DNA from: SAR324 cluster bacterium
GTDB lineage: Bacteria > SAR324 > NAC60-12
NCBI GenBank assembly: GCA_015231825.1
Contig: JADGAV010000038.1
Location: 1-47,727, forward strand
DNA: 47,727 bases
Reading direction: 5' to 3'
Shown here: positions 44,170-47,727 of the stretch, one piece after another
Layout of the letters: each line of letters starts with the position of its first letter
Position numbering within the stretch: position 1 is the stretch's first letter
Program-made: the position numbers and the translations under genes
The notes under the pieces: generated by a model
Told to the model about the DNA's origin: nothing
The model's database searches: none
Seen by the model: the letters and a program-made list of their open reading frames with translations, nothing else

Positions 44170-44577
44170 ATGATTGAACAATTTTATTTCAAGAACATAA
44201 AGAACTTTTTTGTTCTCATCGGTGTTTTGTTTTTGAGCGCCTGTGCGGCCGGGGGTTGCTGTGATGCTGATATAGAGCAGGTAAGTCAAACTCCGGACCA
44301 ACAAGCCCTTACTTATACCGTTCGGGTGAGTACTTTTGGGAATTGTGATGTCAAGGGAGTGGAAGTGGATGTTGAAATTCCTATTTCACTTTCGTCCGAT
44401 GTGGCCCCAGGAGAAACTCTAAAACGGACCCATGATATTGGCCGTATCAAAGCTGGAAAACGTAAAAAAAGAACCTTTACCATTGCAACGGCGAGTGCAT
44501 TAGTTGCAACAGATTCGTTGAAGGCCAAAGTGAGTGATCATGATGGTTATACGGCTTGTGCCGGTTTGGGTTCTTAG
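44170..44577 (+). CDS. Small lipoprotein with CARDB-like domain
   Basis: From the ATG at 44170 the product has 135 residues, with a lipoprotein signal ending LFLSAC. The lipid cysteine is followed by AAGGCCD, so three cysteines cluster at the mature N-terminus. The remainder is beta-strand rich and resembles a CARDB/DUF11-type immunoglobulin-like fold (LTYTVRVSTFGNCDVKGVEV). A GTG eight codons upstream is possible but unnecessary. Function is unknown. Confidence 0.65.
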   Translation: MIEQFYFKNIKNFFVLIGVLFLSACAAGGCCDADIEQVSQTPDQQALTYTVRVSTFGNCDVKGVEVDVEIPISLSSDVAPGETLKRTHDIGRIKAGKRKKRTFTIATASALVATDSLKAKVSDHDGYTACAGLGS

Positions 44578-44929
44578 AGAGATATTTTTGTTGCGAAGAT
44601 CATTCTGTGAATTGCTCAACTTTTCAAATAAAAGTCAAAAGAAATGAAATATATTTTATTGAAAATAGAAAACCTTTTATTTCAATGTGTTATATTGAGA
44701 TAAATATGAGATTTGGGATCTTTAATTGTACTCTCAACCGTAATCGTATTCTTCACAAAACTTGATTAGAGCTGAACTGCGCTGTGGCAAGCAGCGGGGC
44801 ATCAAAATGCGCAATTTTATTTCTCTAAGATGCCAAGTTTAGGGGTATGAGACCCAGAGAGATTGAGAATAAAAAACGCCAATCCATCCTCCTGACATTA
44901 AAGGAAGGATATTTCGAAGATAGAAGATT
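44578..44929. other. Intergenic region
   Basis: About 350 bp between convergent genes (small lipoprotein and DUF218 protein). It is AT-rich without a convincing ORF. I see no strong terminator hairpin. Confidence 0.3.
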
Positions 44930-45580
44930 TCAGTAGTTTTTCACAAACGTCACGTTTTGCTCTGTAAAGCGATAAACCAGGTATTTGATTCCTTCTAATA
45001 CATAGGTGGAAATTCCGGAATCCGTTTGCCACCAGTTGCTTTCATCAAAAATTGGATTTGGTGCCCCGATGGATTGAATCAACAATTCTGTTTTTCCGAG
45101 AACTTTCTCAAAAGCGTAAAGTGCGCGCCGAGTATGGAAAGAATCTGTGACGATGATAATACGGTGCCAATGCTGTTGACGAGCATATTGTAATATGTCA
45201 TAGGCCTCATCAAAAGTGGATGTGGCTCCTCCTTTGAGAGAAGGGACAACGATTAAATCCACATTCACTTCCAATGCCTGAAGAATTTTTTTGGCTTGAT
45301 CCACGTTGGTTCCTACCAGCTGTTTTAATTTTGGCGAAACCACCCGTTTTTTTTCTTCTGTTATGAGTACGATTGGAGCATATTCTTGCTGGTACAAGTC
45401 AATTGCATAAGGAAGCCGGTTCATCATTCCTCCAGAAAGGACGACCAAGGCATCGGCTCCTTTAGCTGCATTGTTGACCGTGAAAAAATTGGCGTATTGT
45501 TTTAAAAAGAAAGAATGCTGCCAGAGACAAATCCATCCCACGAAGCCAAAGACGACGAAAAATACGATTGTTTTCTTCAT
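44930..45580 (-). CDS. DUF218/YdcF-SanA-like membrane-anchored protein
   Basis: The 216-residue protein has one N-terminal membrane helix, then a DUF218 domain: GADALVVLSGGMMNRLPYAIDLYQQ, the E-A-Y-D-I-L-Q-Y block and I-I-I-V-T-D-S-F-H-T-R-R-A. These match the ElyC/SanA/YdcF family, linked in E. coli to envelope integrity and vancomycin tolerance. It probably faces the periplasm. Mechanism is unknown in the family; a nucleotide-like fold has been described for YdcF. Confidence 0.85.
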   Translation of the reverse strand: MKKTIVFFVVFGFVGWICLWQHSFFLKQYANFFTVNNAAKGADALVVLSGGMMNRLPYAIDLYQQEYAPIVLITEEKKRVVSPKLKQLVGTNVDQAKKILQALEVNVDLIVVPSLKGGATSTFDEAYDILQYARQQHWHRIIIVTDSFHTRRALYAFEKVLGKTELLIQSIGAPNPIFDESNWWQTDSGISTYVLEGIKYLVYRFTEQNVTFVKNY

Positions 45581-45723
45581 AATAAAACCAGAAAAAAATT
45601 ATATCCAAGCAGCAACTAAATAGATTGTGATTTTATCATTTATTGTCCAATTTGTTTGTAGTAATTTTGAAATTTTAAGTCGGGGTTGCCCGCGAACGGG
45701 AGAATTTTTGAGGAGAAACTAAT

Positions 45724-46563
45724 TTGAAGACATTTTTAGAAAAAGTTCGCGGAGAAAAACTTTTGGACATTTCCCGTGATAAAGCCATTATTTCTGAAGA
45801 CGAATTATGGGTTCAAGTTGAAAGTGTCAAGCCGACCCCTTCTTTTGCTGATTCCATCCGAAGAAATCCCGAGCAAGCAATTTCCATCATTGCTGAGGTC
45901 AAAGCAAAAGCACCGAGTCGTCAAAATGTTAAATCTCTGGACGCAGCAAGCGTTGTGCTTGAATATGAAAATGCCGGTGTGAAGGCAGTCTCTGTGTTGA
46001 CTGATGAAAAATATTTTGGCGGTTCGCTGAAAACTTTGGAATTGGTCCGTGAAACGATAGAGCTACCCTTGCTGCATAAAGAATTCATTGTTGATCCATA
46101 CCAACTTTTGCAGGGGAGAGTACGAGGTGCCAGTGCTGCATTGATTCTTGTCTATTACTATCAGGAAGCAGAGTTGAAAACAATTATAGAAAAAACGGAA
46201 GAAATTGGTTTAGAAGCAGTTGTAGAATGTTCTTTGCCTGAAGAGCTGCCCCGTGCCTTGAGAGTCAATCCTAATATTTTGATGATCAATAATCGTCCCA
46301 TCGCTGCAATTCCTTCAGATCCCAGCAAAACCTACGACCAGGGCGATGTCGAAGTCAGTGCACGATGGTGGCATGGATCGGATGAATTGCGGGAATGGAA
46401 AACTCAACCTGGAAAAGTATTGATCAGTGCCAGCTGCATCAGCACCCCGGAGCATGTCAGGCATATTGTAAATCTTCCTTATGATGCATTCCTGATTGGA
46501 AATGCTGCGATGATGGCTGATGATCGGATCTCTTTTTTAAAAAATCTGATGTGCGCCAACTGA
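45724..46563 (+). CDS. trpC: Indole-3-glycerol phosphate synthase-like protein (TrpC-like)
   Basis: A GAGGAG precedes a TTG start, which fits the family N-terminus. The 279-residue TIM barrel aligns to TrpC: IIAEVKAKAPS (E58, K60), SVLTDEKYFGGS, LLHKEFIVDPYQ (K119), AVVECSLPEEL (E168) and LMINNRP (N189, R191). The usual V-S-E-S-G-I phosphate/substrate motif reads I-S-A-S-C-I (235-239), so the catalytic-site glutamate is alanine. TrpC makes indole-3-glycerol phosphate in tryptophan synthesis. No other trp genes are adjacent. The altered motif raises the possibility of a paralogue with another substrate. Confidence 0.75.
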   Translation: MKTFLEKVRGEKLLDISRDKAIISEDELWVQVESVKPTPSFADSIRRNPEQAISIIAEVKAKAPSRQNVKSLDAASVVLEYENAGVKAVSVLTDEKYFGGSLKTLELVRETIELPLLHKEFIVDPYQLLQGRVRGASAALILVYYYQEAELKTIIEKTEEIGLEAVVECSLPEELPRALRVNPNILMINNRPIAAIPSDPSKTYDQGDVEVSARWWHGSDELREWKTQPGKVLISASCISTPEHVRHIVNLPYDAFLIGNAAMMADDRISFLKNLMCAN

Positions 46564-46591
46564 TTGATTTGTATGGACTCGAAAGGAATCT

Positions 46592-47014
46592 ATGAAAAAT
46601 AATGAATCAGCCCCACTCCATATACTGGTTGTTGATGATGATGATAACATCCGAATGATTTTGCAGAAAGCGTTGAGCAAATTGGGCCATCATATCAGTT
46701 TGGAAAAAAGCGCTGAAGAGGCACTGGCTTCATTGCAAAGAAGCCATTTCCATGTGGTGATTACAGATATCCAGATGTCTGAAATGAGCGGTGTGGAATT
46801 GCTTCGGGAAATCAAGGAACTCAATCCCCTCATTCAGGTCTATGTCATCACGGCACATAGCAATTTGGAATATGTCATTCAGTGTATGAAAGGAGGGGCT
46901 TACGACTTTTTTGAAAAGCCTTTGAAAATGGAAGAGATTATTTCGACGCTCAACGAAGCATCTCGAAGAGTTTTACGATGGAACCAGCTTTACAAACGGT
47001 ATTCCGCCGTTTGA
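46592..47014 (+). CDS. Single-domain (CheY-like) response regulator
   Basis: The 140-residue protein is a receiver domain with acidic pocket D15-D17, phosphoacceptor D59 (VITDIQM), T87 and K109 (FFEKP). No output domain follows, only a short helical tail. AAAGGA precedes the start. It resembles the receiver domain of NtrC-type regulators more than chemotaxis CheY. It is an orphan here; its kinase and output partner are unknown. It starts 28 bp after the TrpC-like gene. Confidence 0.9.
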   Translation: MKNNESAPLHILVVDDDDNIRMILQKALSKLGHHISLEKSAEEALASLQRSHFHVVITDIQMSEMSGVELLREIKELNPLIQVYVITAHSNLEYVIQCMKGGAYDFFEKPLKMEEIISTLNEASRRVLRWNQLYKRYSAV

Positions 47015-47019
47015 GATTT

Positions 47020-47727
47020 CTAAGTGCTGAAAATAAGGCTTCCCTGCTGTGCGTCTATGTTGAGAGTGCTTCCTGATTTCAAACTTCCCTCCAGCAATTT
47101 GTTGGCTATTATATCCTGAATTTCACGTTGAATGGTTCGCCTGAGCGGACGAGCCCCAAAAACAGGATCGTAACCTCGTTTGGCAAGATACATCTGAGCC
47201 GTGTCGGTCAATTGGAGTTTTATTTGCTGGGATGAAAGACGCTGCTGCAATTCCTGAATTTGCAGCATGCAAATTTGCCGGATGTGAGCGAGAGATAGGT
47301 TTCGAAAGACGATCACATCATCTACCCGGTTGAGAAACTCGGGACGAAAATGGAGAAGCAGTTCTTGTTGGGCAATTTGCGCCAAATCGCTTTCCTGCAT
47401 ATTTTTTTCTGCCTTTTTAATCGTATCCTGCCCCAGATTGGTTGTCATGATGATCAGAGTATTTTTAAAATCAATGGTTCTTCCCCGACTGTCGCTCAAA
47501 TGGCCGTCATCCAGAATTTGAAGGAAAAGGTTGAAAACATCTGGATGAGCTTTTTCAATTTCGTCAAATAATAGAACGGCATAAGGGCGCCGTCGAATGG
47601 CTTCTGTCAATTCGCCTCCTTCTTCGAAACCGACGTATCCGGGAGGCGCACCAATCAAACGGGTTGCAGAGTGCTTTTCCATGTATTCGGACATATCAAA
47701 GCGGATGATGGATTTTTTGTCATCAAA
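47020..47727 (-). CDS. clpB: ClpB disaggregase, C-terminal part (gene continues beyond window)
   Basis: The frame is open to the window edge (FDDKKSIIRFD precedes MSEYMEKH), so this is the 3' part of a longer gene of usual length near 860 codons. It covers the second AAA+ module: MEKHSATRLIGAPPGYVGFEEGG, the Walker B VLLFDEIEKAHPDVFN, sensor 1 MTTNLG, the arginine-finger region LLHFRPEFLNRVDDVIVF and GARPLRRTIQREI in the C-terminal D2-small domain. This matches ClpB rather than ClpA or ClpC. It resolubilises aggregated proteins with DnaK. It is convergent with the response-regulator gene, five bases apart. Confidence 0.93.
   Translation of the reverse strand, partial: FDDKKSIIRFDMSEYMEKHSATRLIGAPPGYVGFEEGGELTEAIRRRPYAVLLFDEIEKAHPDVFNLFLQILDDGHLSDSRGRTIDFKNTLIIMTTNLGQDTIKKAEKNMQESDLAQIAQQELLLHFRPEFLNRVDDVIVFRNLSLAHIRQICMLQIQELQQRLSSQQIKLQLTDTAQMYLAKRGYDPVFGARPLRRTIQREIQDIIANKLLEGSLKSGSTLNIDAQQGSLIFST

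Noticed and set aside
1..47727. Defence island, prophage or CRISPR system
   Set aside because: No phage structural, integrase, transposase, restriction or cas genes and no regularly spaced repeats were found; the TerB-like and WD40 genes alone do not support a defence role.

Overview
The window reads as an ordinary chromosomal stretch of a Gram-negative heterotroph of moderate GC. Several predicted outer-membrane beta-barrels, lipoboxes on exported proteins, a TatC, a sigma-54 activator and many signal peptides support a diderm cell. A TIGR02147/DUF4423 protein of the kind known from Fibrobacter and Bdellovibrio-like bacteria suggests a deltaproteobacterium-like or SAR324-like lineage; this placement is a weak inference. 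I see no rRNA, tRNA, CRISPR array, insertion sequence or prophage.

Layout. 0-7.6 kb: cell-envelope genes (GT39-type glycosyltransferase, SH3-plus-barrel protein, purple-acid-phosphatase-like lipoprotein, a barrel-like protein, an exported pentapeptide-repeat protein). 7.8-12.1 kb: a sensor kinase/sigma-54 activator pair, divergent from a lipoprotein gene that has a possible sigma-54 promoter. 12.2-17.3 kb: a DAO-type flavoenzyme, then a metal-handling group (Spy/CpxP-like protein, PCYCGC-type cysteine protein, CopZ-like chaperone, Ni/Co transporter-like protein, monohaem cytochrome c). 17.5-22.0 kb: two tandem zinc-dependent core-MetE enzymes without the folate-binding half, then a benzoylformate-decarboxylase-like ThDP enzyme. 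22.1-24.8 kb: a TIGR02147 regulator overlapping a lipoprotein with a formylglycine-enzyme-like fold. 25.5-28.8 kb: a complete HisP/HisJ/HisQ/HisM-type amino-acid ABC transporter.

28.9-33 kb: glutathione S-transferase, a barrel, an ECH1-like dienoyl-CoA isomerase and periplasmic GlpQ. 33-37.7 kb: branched-chain amino-acid genes leuA and ilvE, with STAS and DUF445 proteins. leuA is preceded by a leucine-rich leader peptide and mutually exclusive RNA hairpins, a well-formed transcription attenuator. 37.8-47.7 kb: a repeat-containing protein, a TerB-like protein, a 14-repeat WD40 protein, TatC, small exported proteins, a DUF218 protein, a TrpC-like enzyme lacking one active-site glutamate, a single-domain response regulator, and the 3' end of clpB running off the window.

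The most interesting items are the leuA attenuator, the core-MetE pair with its ThDP neighbour, the tandem Fis-type DNA-binding domains of the sigma-54 activator, the regulator/FGE-fold lipoprotein overlap, and the altered TrpC-like active site.
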